64,000 nt of DNA from Lingula anatina. Taxonomy: Eukaryota; Brachiopoda; Lingulata; Lingulida; Lingulidae. Each line of letters begins with the position of its first letter. Within the stretch, counting starts at the first letter, position 1. The notes beneath the pieces are model-generated. The model ran no database searches, had not been told where the DNA came from, and saw only the letters and a list, made by a program, of their open reading frames with translations. A program made the position numbers and the translations under genes. This document shows, one piece after another, positions 11,146 to 24,949 of the stretch. The stretch is taken from NCBI RefSeq assembly GCF_001039355.2, contig NW_019775771.1:62001-126000 (forward strand). The letters are read 5' to 3'.

Positions 11146-14100
11146 TCATCTGTTTTGTTTGGACGGTGGGTTGGATGGCATCATGTACTTATCCAGTGAT
11201 GACGCACTTCCTGAGTGGGACATTTTCTGAATTGGCTTGTTGTTCTTCTTGCGTAGTTTTGGCAGCTGGGATGTTGAACTGCAATGGTAACAAATAACTC
11301 GTGAAATTTTGATCTGAATTTTCTGATATAATTACTGTATCCGAATTATCATCTGCTCTTTTTCCTCAAATGCCTTTTTATAGCATATATTCAATTATCT
11401 ATTTATTCATTTACTTAAAGGGATAATAACTCTTCATATGAGGTCTATATTTCATAATAAAAACATTGTGAAAAACTCATAGAAATATAATATATTCTGT
11501 TTTACGACAAAAACAGCAGTTATAGCTATTCAGTATTATTCTGATATTTGAGCTTGTCTTTAGACCACGTGGCCTCCATTGATGGCTATGCTCTGTTATA
11601 ATCTCCTAAGAGATTTTAACAAAAAACCAAACTTTTTAGAAAAAAAAACAGGGACTAACTTTGAATGTAAAAATGGATTCATTAATCATTGGTAAGTATG
11701 GGAAAATTGTTGTTTACTTCAGGAAAATTTATTTTTTGGCCAAAACGAAGAGTTATTATCCCTTTAATTATAAATCATGTATCCTTCATTCACTTATATT
11801 ATTCATTTTAAGTTCTTAGTATGCACAAATTAAGTATGAAAAGACACAAATTGGTTATAGCATCTTGAGAGTTCTTTTTCTTCTCCTCCCCCCTTTATAA
11901 AAGTGAAGTCCAGTCTATATGAAGAGACTCACCTTGAGTTCCCTACTCCTGGTTTGCTAGACGGAGCACTCAGTGTGCGAGGGGTGGCATTTGGAGGACT
12001 CCACTGAAAGAAAATACATTATTTTTATTGTAAAACCTGAGGAAAGACTACAGATTTAATATGCAAACACAAAGTTACTGGCATTAAAGCAATATCTCCA
12101 CTTTTTTTCCAGTTAGCAACTCCCCCCCACCCCCTTACCAAAAGAGATCTGGCTTGTTTCCAGTTTCTTCCTAATTTTTTTCCTAATATTTAAAGCATAT
12201 GTACCAAAACCAAAAGGTTGACAAAACAATTCAACTAGTGAAATGCCAGTTTCAGTCATGTAAGCACTGACAGTAAAGATTTTCCATGAAAAGACAGTGT
12301 AGTACTGTTCATTCACTTTATCATCACTATTCTATCCAAGAGAAAAGGGGAATCTCCTCTTACATACCTGGTGATAAGGATCTGTAATTGGACTTTGCAC
12401 ATGGACCCATTTCTGACAGAAGGAATCCAGGAGTGCCACGCCCCTTGCCTCCATCTTGTTATACCTCTGAACCCACTGGTTTAACAACAGGTTGTAGTAC
12501 CTAGGGTTGGATTTGAATATTTTTCAAACTGACTGATTTGAAATGGTCACAATTAGCTATGTAATATATTTCAGAACTGTTCTTAATATTCTTGACTGCT
12601 CTCTGAACTCAAAGAGCAATACAAAATGGAAAACTTGTTGAACTTTAAATATGATATAACAAGGTTCATCCAAAATTTTTTCATGACATCAAAATTATCC
12701 ATCCTTCCAAGGATATTAACCAAATTCGTCCAAAAATTTAAACATTCACTTTTACATAAATATACAGCACATGCCCAACAATAAATGTTACAGAACAGTT
12801 TCCAAGTTTCCAAAATTCTCAACCGTACCTTGGCTGCTCAAAGAACTTGAGATATTTGCTGGATTTGGCAGTGGGAAACACCCTCTCAAAGCCCCCCTTC
12901 CTGGAGTCCTCATCTACTGTAGCTATCAAGACACGGATGTCATCTGGCGTCAGCGTGTCAAGCACAGTTTGCTGGATTTGCTGATGAAAAATAAAAAAAT
13001 CATGATTATTAAAATGTCCATAGATCAGCCACTCACAATTTACATATCAACTTTTGCTAGCAATACTATATTGACTATAAATTTGCTTCTCTTGCTCTCA
13101 AAATGAACAAATAAATGAAGAAGCATAGGCCTTGCATTTTTACATGATATCATTACAAAATAGTTTTCAAGCTGAATTGTTTTTTTTTTTTTTTTTTGCA
13201 AAGTTGTGCTTGTTTATGCATGAAGAAGAATGTAATAATAAAGCAAATAACAAAATTAAAAGAAAAATTAACTGTTCCACTCACATCATCCTGGTATTTC
13301 TGGCAGTAGTAGGCATGCTTGGCTCGTTCATCAGGAGCCATATTCTGTGTGAACAATCTCTTGTCCATGATCAGTTCACTAGGCACTTTGATATTGCTGC
13401 AACAAAAAGACATCATAAAATGTATTTACTAAATAAATCTATTATAATATAAATCTCTGCTGAAACTGTTATACTTACAGACATGAGCAACTGAACTGGA
13501 AACAGACTGCCCACTAAACTCTGTTACCTTATTGCATGACGTATGATTTTCCTCAAAGAATAAGAACATATTGTGTAATTGTCTTCTTGCCCTTATTTCC
13601 TTTGGTTAGGAAGGCATTATGCTTAATATGTGAATATGCAATGTATCTTTTTTTTTTTAAGTAATACCTTGTTTCTGCGGGAGCAGAAGGATTTTGCACC
13701 ACGTCATTCTTGTCTGGGATTTGGAACCCAGCCAAGTTGTGGAGGTCCTTGATCATCTGACCCTTGACGTTCATGTCCAGCTGAGAGTTAGAGTGGAGGC
13801 TGGAGAGATACATTAGGTTTGTTATATTATAATACATTTAAGATTTTTGTGTAGCTCTTACAGGATAACATTATAATTAGATTTTTTTAAAAATTTCACA
13901 GACCTGTTCAACTTTATTTGCCAAAGGGATGGGTTAACCCTCAACATTCAGTATATGTTGGAAAATCTCACAATCATTTTAAAGGGTGGTTAGGAGTCTT
14001 TTGCTCAAAGGGTTCTCCTTTTTCAAACACTGCTTCAACTTTACTCATCTATTTGCTATGCTCTTTTTCATCTTTTTATCAGTTTTTCTCCATTTCCAAA

Positions 14101-17100
14101 CACCTGTTTGAGTTCCCTTAACTGTTGTATATGTCAACATAGAGTAATCTTTTAAACCAAAGATTGCATTTAATCCATTTTAAACACCTGTTTTAGTTCA
14201 CTGACCTGGGGGATATGTTAACCTCCAGTATCCAGGGTTTCAACTGTTCATCCAACATGACATCAAAGCCAAACAGCTCATGGACAGAGTAGGTGCTCTG
14301 ACAGTTTGACTTCACCAGGCTGTTCATAGGGGCCTCAGCACTGTAGAATAGAATACAGCACAATACACAACAATACAGTGCAATTACAATGCAATACAAT
14401 ACAATACTACATCAGGCAGGGCAAGACAATATATGTGTATGGAGTTTAATTGTTTAAAAATATTAAATATTTTTTAACTACTAGTAAGCAATTAAGACTG
14501 AAATTTGGTAGTGGATTTAAAAATAATTACTAGTATAGAACCAATTACATAATGTATTATTTGGTTGCGCAGTTGAAACTGAATTTAAAAAATGTAAAAT
14601 AGCCAATAATAAATTCACTACAGGTGTCATTATGTTATGAAAAAGAAATGTATATGGAGTATGGTCCTAAGTTGGTTCTGCTTTAGGACATTCATAAAAA
14701 ATATTCTAATATGATTCAACTAACCAGACAATAGTTTTAATGACAAGATCCTTGATGCTCTCCCAGATAGGGCCATAGTTGACCCCTTTCTTCTGAAGAT
14801 ATCCCCACAGAGACTTCAGTGACCTGGAAGATATACAAAATGCATTGATTATATAGCTGGCAGAGGTAAAAACAGAATAAGGTAACAGTGTAAAGTCACA
14901 TTCTACTACAGAAAAAAAAGTCATATAGTCATATGAAATATTTCATTAAAAGTTTTCATTATATTGGGAAAAAGCCCATTTTCCCCATAAATACTCTGAA
15001 GTATTGTCTGTTTAAATAAAATCTGGAATGGAGATACATATTTTGTCAAAAATGTCTTTTTTGTAATCTTTCACTTCATTTCACTTTATTTAAATTGTTT
15101 TCCCTCATACAAATTATTTCTTGGATAACTGTCCAAATATCAAAAATCACACTGCTGTAGCAGTAAACCAGGTATCCATGAAATGACAGAATTACTGGTC
15201 TTACCATTTATGTCCTTGACACACAGTGTCATCCCCATTAGCTTGGTAGCCAGAGTTCTTCTTGTTAATGCTGTAGTTGGTTAAGTGCATGTATTTGTTG
15301 TTCAAGTTCTTCATTGAGCTAGAGTATCTGAAGAAGATAAATATATATTACTCTGTCTTCTAATCAAATTGAATATATTTTACTCCTGCACGCAGAATAT
15401 TTTTATATTGTATTTCATTATCCTTTTTTTCTTTTTTTTTTTAATGATACTGCCTAATAGTATTATATTGTTTAATACATGAGATTATGCTTTTGTTATA
15501 TATTCATTTATTCATGTAAAAATTTAAAAAAAAAATTAAAGGAAAAAAGAAAGAGAGAGATAGTAAAAACTATCAGAAGTATCTATTTATAAGACAGAAT
15601 GGTGCACTTACTTCATGGAGGCAAATCTGACCAGTCCGTCCTGGAAGACGTACAGTCTCAGTGGGTCCAGACTGGTCACATACACATAGATCCTCAGATC
15701 AAACTTACTCTCATTGATCAAGTATGGCCTGGATAAGTACCTGAGAATACAAGGATTAAGGATATGTACAGAGTTCAACACTTCTTACTGCATAGACAAG
15801 TACATGGAAATAAAGGAAGGTGTATTGGATTATGGAAATGTATATAGTTGAATAAGTCCAGTAAGATAAATAAAGTGGATGTCTTATAATCTTTATAAAC
15901 TTATTGAAAAGACATACAGCTGAAATAATGTATAATTTATGTATATTTTCTTGATGTCATTTAAAGACTTTACTACATAAAATGCACCTCAAGTCAAAGT
16001 AAAAACCAACCAGTGTAGTCTACAAATCACCACCAAATATGTAAAACCAGACCCAGAAATGTGTCATTAAAATATGCTCTCTATTCAGTGGATCAGTACT
16101 GAACACCTACTTCTGTACAATAACCGGCCTCCTCTTTGGCACTTGGTTCCACTTGTGGATCACTTTGATTCCAATTCCACGGGCAGACGCAGGCTGCAAG
16201 AGACAAAAATTTTAATTTCTAAAATTCGATTTAAAATATCCAAATTCTGTTCAAACTGTCCAAAGTCTGTTCAAAATATTCCAATATTACTCATTTTACA
16301 TTATTTCAATTTTAAATGAAGAACTTATAACTTATCATTCACATGTCATCTTATTTGTTAATTATCAATCCCTACTCACTGGTTTAATAATCCACTTTTG
16401 TTTGGACCCTCCATCTTCCCATGCTCTCTTCAGCAGTTTCATGTCATAAGGCAGGACAAACGTCTGCGGAAAAAAGCCAAACTCTCTTCTCCCAAAATGC
16501 ACCTGTAATCGGGACAGATTGCGCCAGAGACGATCCTTGCGGCCAATTTGGAATGATCCCGGAAAGTGGTTGAGCTAGAGAGAGGAAATAAGAGAACAAA
16601 TGCATTATTGTGCATTATTGTATCCTGTGCATTCAAACCCATCTTTCTGTGTTTATTATCCACTTTCTTTTATCGTGTACACAACACTGATTAGCAAGAT
16701 CAACACGCTATATATCAAACATAATATGACTTTCATTTCAGAAATTCTCAATTTTTTAAAAAACATCAGTTGACAAAATACCACAATAATTGCTAACTTA
16801 TTTGTCAAATATTTGCAGATCTTGATTTCTGATACTCTCTGACATTTGTTATTTGTGTAATATATCTTACTTTCTGATACTCTCTGATGGCTCGGAATGC
16901 ATTGGCCTTCATATGCTTCCCCCAGCAACCTAGCCAATCATGATTTTCTAAAAAAGGCAAAAAATAAAAAAATTTAATTGAATATCAACAGGATATCAAG
17001 CACTTTAACAGTACCAGTAATCTAAATCATGGTACACAAAATTCTTTCAAAATCATGTGTCTTTAAGACAGACATGGGGAAAACTTGTGGCATATCGAAG

Positions 17101-20100
17101 GTCTGGAGAACATGCACTACAAAAAATCTGCAGGTTCTAACAATTCTGTCATGGTCTAAACTAAGTAATTTATTTTTATTAATCTATGTTTACATGATTT
17201 ATTATCATGTATTCTATTTTCACATAAACCTTGCCAGTCTAGAGGACCTGCAAAAATCCTTTCAAGCAGTCATGACCTGTCTGGCAGGCAGTTTCCCCAT
17301 GTCTAATCTGATCAATTTTGATCAAAAATTAGTTTCAAGTTAATCAAGAACAATGTTAATTTTCAAACTGTGAGAATATGTTTGACACTTTATGTACAGC
17401 ATATTAGCACTTAGTCCTCAATCAATCTTCTTGAACAAAATCCCACTCAGAAAATCATAGCAGTACTGGAATTAATGCACTGAAGTACAATTATCCAGGA
17501 AAATCAATTAGCCCTTAATGAGCAAGTGCTATAAAAACTGATAATGTGTATAAACACTTCTACTATCAAGTATTAGACTTACTTATATTGCACTTATCAT
17601 TATTTATATATTTGATTTGGAATGTGTGTGTGTGTGTGTGAAATTATAATGTAAAAAAATATAAAATCAAACCATGATTTTATGAAGTATGTATTTAATG
17701 CACACTTGCTGAAAGGTTGAAATAATTAAGTTCAAACCAAACTTGAAACTATTTCAAATGACAAAATAACTTAAGATCAACAGTATACACAATCTTGATT
17801 AAATCTTTTCAACAGCACCACATTTCAAGAGTCAAACAAGAAGTTTCTGGCAAAGGTCAAGTGAAAACTGCCAGGCAACAAGAAACAAACAAGTTCAAAA
17901 ACATCTAAAACATTTCTCCATTCTCAGTGCAGTTTACCTTCTGTTGAAAGTTGCAATGCAAAAGAAAAAAGGCTATGCAATGCTAAATATAAAAAGGCTT
18001 TCCTATACTGCTTTCATCAAGAACTGGTGGCAAATGTTGACAGTAGGGTGCTAAATATTGACACAGAACTTTTTTTAAAGCTTTCTTTTTTTTAAAGTTC
18101 GCTTTTAAATTTTTTCTCTGCATTCATAATGTCTGTAAAAAGTATGTTACTACACAATTGCTCAGGTAAACAATGCCAGGAACCAGTGTCATCAACACCA
18201 GATAGCATTGTCATATGGATAACATTGTCCATTGGATATAATTGTTATCTTCTGGGCATGTTATCCAATGGGTAAGGTTATGTTTCTCAAACACAGTACA
18301 CTAGATACATATTGTTGTCTCTGATACAGCTATCCAGTGGTTATAAATGGCTGCTATCCTCGGGATAACTGCCTGGAGGATAACAATTCTACTCAATAGA
18401 TAGTGTTATCCATAAGATAGTGCTGTCCAGTGTTGATGAAACTGACCCATTGAAATCCATCTTGGAAAACACAACATGGACAGGGTCAGAATTTAATCAT
18501 CTATTCACAGACAATTCAAGTCCAAAAGCAAATAATTAAAACTGTGCACTGTATGAATATTAAATCATCCAACCAAGAAACACCATGCACTAGTAACTAA
18601 ATACATTTAACTCTTTCAAACAGAGAGTTTAATACAAAAACAAAAAATGTCCATGACACAATATTATAAGACATGCTTTGAATAATTTACATTTTTAGCA
18701 TGCATATTTGATATAATGTTGGTACAGAGGTTTATTTACTTACTCTTTGTGATCCTAAAACCGGAACGATTGATGCAGTTTTTCACAACGTTTGGTGTCA
18801 CAGGACTTAGGCGCCATTTGAGGAGTTTCTTAATTTCCCAAGGAAGGGACTCAACTGGAAAATTAATAGATAAATGTATGATTAATTGTATGCTATGGAA
18901 AATTAAAAGGAGTGGCTTGTGAAAAATGGACTTGACTAATACAAATACTCAAATAAACTAAAAGAAGTGAAGTGTGATGTTAAAATTATGAAATGCATTT
19001 TAAATAACTGAGATACAATCCTTTCAAAATTGGAATATTTCACGACAAAAACTGCATTTTCTAAGAAAGGATTTTCTCTTATTGATAATAAAAAGACTTA
19101 TAAGAAATATAGTACATCAAAGTACAGTTTCTGTGACTCTTTAAAAAGATGTTTTAAAGATAAACAAAATCAAAGGTGTAAGCACCTTTCTCTCCATCTG
19201 CCACAAAGTTAATGGTAGGTGGGACGTTACTAAACAGACTAGCAGTCAGCGCGGGCTGCAGCTCGTAATCTCTCAGAGCAGCAGACTTGGGTCTCGTCGT
19301 CAATGTTCTGACATCCGCAGAACTCAAAGTTGCATTCTCGCGCAAAATGGTCGACGCAGCAGGTCTCGTTTTTGCAGACTTGCATCGCAGCGTGCTCCTG
19401 ACACTGGTGGCTGAGGATCGCTTTGAGACCGCACTCCCAATGGAGTACGTGTCAGACTCTGCATCGCTGTCGTCAACAACGTCGTCATCCAGGTTATCAA
19501 GCATGTCATCGTCGTCATCATCAATGTCATCTCCAAAGGATTCCCCATCTGCAGGCAGCCGCTCACTGCTGTTAAAGGAAATCGGTAATTGTTAAGAAGA
19601 CACATAATGAAATTTATAATAATTCAAGAATTGTTTATAACAATGTCTTTTTTATCATATAAAACATATTTTCCTCTATCACATGCAGTTTTTTTTTATT
19701 CTCTTTTATTTCAATCTCTTTTATACCATTTCTTTTCATTATTTTGGATTTCTTCATCATCAATGTCATAACAAAATATATCTATCATGTAATGTGCTCC
19801 CAAATCAAGTGTCTAATATTCAGCGCTAACATATAACATTGCATACATGATCTTTGCATCTGAATTTCCTGCAATTCCCAATGCTATATACACACCACAG
19901 TGTCACAGACTAAGTACTTAGTTCTGAAGTTTGCCCTAAGCAACTGCATAAGGAGGTGGTGCCCTTAGCAACAGTGGACCAGGCCAAGGCATGTTCAAAG
20001 CATGAGAGGAAATGAAAGGGAAGGGGGGGGGGGGGTGAGAGAGATGGGGAAGGCTGAAACTTTTCATATCAAAAGCCGTATAGTAACAATTCTTGGAGGG

Positions 20101-23100
20101 GGCTGATCAAATTTCCAAGCTCTGAACAGCATAGAATTCAAGTCAACAGGTGTTATTCTAACTCATTTTACATGGCTCACAAAACACTTCCATGTTGAAT
20201 GTTAGGGGTTTTTAAGCACACTCAAAGGCCCTAATCAGGCGGGTAAATATTAGCTCAGGGCTATTGAATTTCATCTGGGCCTTTCATAATACTGTGGGCA
20301 GTAGTCTCCGCAATGAAAACCGGGAGCAAATGTGAGGGCCGTTGACAAATTTACCTGCCGTGGGTTCTATGTTTGTCAATTGTTCACGGTTAATTGACTT
20401 CATTGATTCAGATAATTGAGTGAGATTGTATAGGTGTAATAATTACAATGTCAATCCTGTTCAATTTTCGTGACTCGGAAACAAGAAACCTAACAGGCAT
20501 ATTTCCAGGGTACTAGTATATGGAATTTCTCAGTTACCAAGGCTCTACAATTAGCAACTGTGCTGGTTGCTAGGCACATTTGCTGTTTCGCTTGCATGAG
20601 AATACTAGTACGACTATTTCGCAACCTGAACCCGTTCTTTTATTCCCCAGAGAACAGTCAGTAGACCATCGTTAATCTAGAACTACTCCATTTCCCCAAG
20701 TCACTTTCACAATACAAGGAAACTCTGTCTCCATATTTAAATATATTGTGACATGTTTAAAAGAATATTTTTTTAGTATCACTAGAAATTATATAATAGG
20801 AAAAAGATTTCTGTCTTGATATCAATGATTTATTGCCACTAAATGCCAATCAAAATGTGATCTGTAGACTCCTTGTCCAATCCATAAAAAAGAAATCTTA
20901 TCACTTATGGCTAAGCATCATCAGGGGTCAGTGCTGTTAGAGAATTTGCACCTGAAAGCTGGTCATGACCTCAACTCTCAGATCAAAATTCCTCGTCTTC
21001 TCTGACCCAAGATAGTGGTTCACCAAACAAGGTAACATTGGCCATGTTTTATTAAAGAAAAGAATGGTTAACTTTTAAGGCCAATATTTTATCTAAAATT
21101 AATTTGTTTTTGGTCCTAAAGCAAAGACCGACTATTGGTCATTTAAGACTTGGAGGCTCTTTTTTGAAACCTGTCCCTGCTAAATAAGTCTGACACTTTA
21201 AACCCTAACACAGAAAACCACTTACAGTAAACACAACTAATGCTGAAAGTCATAAAAAATCACAGAATATAACTTATTTGCTCAAAGTTTAAAAAAATGT
21301 TTAAAGGATTTGAAGTCAAGGGGTTAAAAACAAATACCATATCCATCTGAGGTAATTACAACACTGCTAGGCAACAGTAGAGAAGTATGACAGTTTCTAC
21401 TGCCATGTCAGTAATCACATCCAACGTGTGATGGCTGCACAGATTAAACCTTAATTGAAAAGCGATCAAGGGACTAAAAGGTCGGAATACAAGGTGCCCT
21501 TATCTGAGCGTTGTTGGTTACCAGGTTTGTACAACAGATAAACCTTCCCTTACATGACATGTGGGAGCTTATTGATGTGGAAGTGAATCACAAGACTTTA
21601 AATGGAAGGATTACATGGGAGCTGTATTTGCTTCTCTCGAAGAGAGATTTAAGAAACCTGAATTGCTGCCTTGAGACTACGCTGGGTGTTGAAAAACATC
21701 ATCTACATGTTAACTCATCTACGAGTGCACGTTGTGCCTGAATTTCACTGTTTAACTTTGTGTAAGATATGAGATGTATCACTTACTAAGTAATAACATC
21801 ATTAACAACAGCAACAACAATATTAACAATAATAACAAAGCAGCCAATCAAATACTTACAAAATATACTAGTATGTAAAATCAAAATTGTTAGCAGTAAC
21901 AAACATTTGAAATATGAATTGCAACAACTTGTAATACTAGTAAATAACATTTCATTAAAAAAAAATCTCCAAGTCTTTTTTAATTGAGTCTTACTACAGC
22001 AGGATAAAAAAAATACACTTACTTGGTATTTATGTCATCATAATCCCCATCCTCATAATCATCATCATCATCATCATCCACTTCACCTTCGTCTTCCCAC
22101 TCTCCATCATCAGCCTCATCATCAACAGCACTCGACATCCTGGATACCGTCGACTTCACCGATCTTCCACTCTGTGGATGAGCCACTACTTTCTTTTGGC
22201 TGCTTGGGGATTTCAACGAGGAGTTCTCAACAGTACTATTTTTAGCTGGAGCACCTTCTGCTTTTGGACGTACAACACCATAGTCAGCTATTTTTTGTTC
22301 CTCGCGGGAATCCTTCCGATAAAACATGGTCCCATCAATAAGTGTGCCAGTCACTGGCATTTTCTTCATGGGGGTAGCAGAGTTGTTTTTATCGCTAGTT
22401 TCATTGTCCGATCCACTGGACTGCAGATGAGGCTCCGTGGTGGGGGTTAATTTCACTGCTTTATCAAGTGAACTGGAACTGTTACTACCACCAGCACTTT
22501 TAAGCTCAGAGTCACTGTCACTGGTATCAATGCCATTCTTACCACCTGTGTTATTACTATTATTACTAACTTTCCCAGAGTCTATGCTCTCATTGGAACC
22601 CTCCCTGGAGATATCCGAGTATGGCTTCACAGGAGTGTAGTTGGGATTGCGTACTTTGGCACTAGACGGCCGAGCCACCAACATGGCAGACGGAGGGCGG
22701 GCCGAGCGGGGCCTTGTCCCAGGGGGTGGCTTTGGTGGATGGCCGTCCCCCTTGGCTACACTTTTAACAGTCTCTGTCCTTGTGCTTCCTTTAGCTAAGG
22801 CACTGCTTCCTTGTAAAGAATTAACATTATTATTTTTACTCACAGAGCTGTCCTTGACAGGGCTCGGAGGTGGCTTATTGCTGGGCTCAGTACTTTTTAA
22901 GGCACTTTTAGGGCGTAAAAATGCATTTGGCAATGGCGGATTGCTGGCGGGGACGACAATATCTCGCTGTCCTTTCAGTCCGCTGACCCCACTGTTTATC
23001 GCTAACGACTTTAGTGCTGAACCAGATAATGATTTGCGTAGTGCAGAATTAGTGCTACTTTGCTGCAGTTTTTCCTCGACGTCTTTGGCACTGATGGGGC

Positions 23101-23563
23101 GAGAGTATGGATCACTGCGTAATTTTGTCGATGAAGATGAAGGAGAGCCTGATGATGGTGACAAGGATGAGGGCGTGCTTCGCTGCGGTGAGGTATACCG
23201 ACTACGATTCTGCAGTGGACTGGACCCTGCGCTGTTGCTACCTGCATTCTTTGCCAAGTAAGGAGCAGCAGGCGGCTTGGGCTTAAACGGCCCAGAAACC
23301 ATATGAGCATGATGATTAGTATATCCATATCCACTGGTACCAGATGGTACTGTCTGCAGCAAACTAGGACTGCTCCCTCCCTTCTTCACTGCCGTCGCAT
23401 CTCGTTTCTCATACAGATGTATGGGTTTGGAATTGCTGCTGTATTTCAGCACTGGCTTATCTGCCTGCTGCCGTAGAGGGAGCTGTTTGCGAAGGGACAG
23501 CTCCTCAAGGCTTGTGCTGAGTTTTCCAACACTGGAGGGACTAGGCATGCTGCAGCTGGTCAT
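11146..23563 (-). CDS. TTLL4: Tubulin polyglutamylase TTLL4 (tubulin-tyrosine-ligase-like 4)
   Basis: Sixteen coding exons on the minus strand, in order: 23563-22023, 19568-19186, 18854-18744, 16947-16871, 16574-16380, 16193-16111, 15740-15612, 15327-15205, 14823-14725, 14340-14206, 13799-13668, 13396-13285, 12980-12829, 12500-12368, 12003-11933, 11278-11146. Phases agree throughout and give 1202 aa, near human TTLL4 (about 1199). Residues 1-600 are Ser/Pro-rich and disordered, with an Asp/Glu tract at about 485-530. The ATP-grasp TTL domain (about 620-970) shows NVPPTINF, NHDWLGCWG, LNHFPGSFQIGRKDRLWRN, KWIIKP then PASARGIGI, KFDLRIYVYV (R813), HLTNYSIN, and FGFDVMLDE through LEVNISPS with probable Mg ligands D940, E953 and N955. 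The family initiates glutamate side chains on tubulin and on histone chaperones. The ATG at 23563 follows an in-frame TAG at 23575-23573. Confidence 0.93.
11415..11767 (-). mobile_element. MITE family A, copy 2 (last TTLL4 intron)
   Basis: A 353-bp copy in inverted orientation relative to copy 1, bounded by TTAAAGGGATAATAACTC and its complement, with TTAA at both ends. The central palindrome has decayed by a few bases. It sits 165 bp upstream (in transcript sense) of the last TTLL4 exon. Confidence 0.85.
14342..14405. repeat. Imperfect CAATA pentanucleotide repeat in a TTLL4 intron
   Basis: About twelve imperfect ACAAT/CAATA units lie directly against the acceptor side of the TTLL4 exon at 14340. 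No other feature is seen. Confidence 0.7.
17030..18743. other. Long TTLL4 intron sequence
   Basis: Part of the 1.8-kb intron between the exons at 18744 and 16947. It is AT-rich with a short TG run at about 17622-17640. Apart from the inverted-repeat element at 18178-18447, nothing gene-like is visible. Confidence 0.6.
18178..18447. mobile_element. Inverted-repeat element with internal GTTATCC/GGATAAC motifs
   Basis: A segment of about 270 bp bounded by GTGTCATCAACAC at the left and GTGTTGATGAAAC at the right, which are near-perfect inverted repeats. Inside, GGATAAC and GTTATCC-type heptamers occur many times in both orientations, so the strand could fold into several hairpins. This resembles a MITE, but I see no clear target duplication. 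Confidence 0.5.
19600..22000. other. Long TTLL4 intron between the disordered-region exons
   Basis: The 2.45-kb intron between the exons ending at 22023 and starting at 19568. It has a poly-G run at about 20026-20036, several loosely repeated 'TTAGCAAC' motifs (about 19930-19980 and 20550) and no coding content. Confidence 0.6.
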
Positions 23564-24900
23564 AATACTGAACTACAGACAGAGGCGGACTAGACAAGCC
23601 CATTACCAGGATCTGAAACAATTTACGTAAATACTTAATACAGCCAAATATATACTGAAGTCACTATATTAATAACAAGTTTTGACAAGCTTGAAAAAGC
23701 AGATTAAATTTTCCTTAAAAAAGTATGATTTCTCATGACTACAATGCATATATATATATAAGATAATTTTTTTTCCATTGGTCTTTTACTAAATTAATTT
23801 TTTCTTATGGACAATCGTTAAAAAATTTAGACACTGTGTTCTTTGATTTTGTGAAAAGCATTATATCAATACACATGTATCCAATGTCATAAATGGAATA
23901 AAGACCACAGGGACCATGACTTTTAATTTAATAGGACTGTTACATGTAGCTTCAATTTATTTTTCCCCTCAATTAATGCATTACAATAAAGTTGCTAAGG
24001 CATATCCCTTATCACCAGAAATGTAATTATTTTGAACCCTTTAATAATTCACGATCATCAACATTTATTCTTTGTATGGAGTAAGAAATGAATCAATGTA
24101 TTGACCCAATCTTAGCAAAAAGTCGAAATGTGATCATAATTCAAATGCAGATTTATAGATTGTTATCAAGTCAATAAATTACCCCAGTATGGTTTGTAAT
24201 GTTAAAATCAGATTATTTCTGTAAAAGATAGATAAATGGCTGAAAGACACAAGGTACTACTAGAAAAGATCAATGAATCCACATACTAGACAGATGTATG
24301 GAAAAAAGGGAAAAAGAGATGAATAAACTGGTGAAATAATACCCCTCCTCTTAAAGGTCAATGTTATATAATAAATACTTATGCTACATTTACTCGTAAT
24401 ACTGACGTGATTAAGAAGACTAGCTCCACGTGCACCTGTTGACATAAATTTAGTAGCAGACAGTGGTTATGTTATCGGTTTTGGCAAAGCTACTGATAGT
24501 AAATTTTGTTGTGATTATTACACAATATGACCACTTTACAGCTAAGGTGTACGCCTCAGAATAATTTTTAGTGGAATTTAGTTCTACGGTAATAAAAATG
24601 CAGAGTAAAAAGCTGCGAATGTGCACACATGACTCAAATTAAGGTTAGAGCCTGCACAAAGCCTATCCTACTTTTCTCTCGTCACGCCGCCAGTCAGTCA
24701 TTACGGGTGGATCTTGGAGAAGCATAAGCCAGTTAGTTCCCTAAACTCACCTTTTACAGCCTGAAATAAATATCCTATGAACACAGTTATATTCCATAGC
24801 GTTCCGTTTCTCGACAAACTACTTGAAAAGCGTCCGTGTGTTGAACTAATCATTCACTATCCAGGCTAAAATTACACCTGCTCAGCTGACCCCTGATGTG
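23564..24900 (-). other. TTLL4 5'UTR exons and first intron
   Basis: The coding exon extends upstream to an acceptor (TGTTTCAG on the minus strand) so that the exon begins at 23612. A strong donor, AAAAG then GTGAGT, lies at 24751/24750 on the minus strand. That suggests a non-coding first exon from roughly 24751 to 24900. The transcription start is inferred, not seen. The intervening intron (24750-23613) has no other features. Confidence 0.4.
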
Positions 24901-24949
24901 TACATTCGTTTTTCGAAGCTTGGCAACTCAGTCATGTGACACACGGTAA

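Noticed and set aside
22641-23261. 206-codon plus-strand open frame
   Set aside because: It is antisense to the first TTLL4 coding exon, whose Ser/Pro-rich codons give few stops on the other strand.
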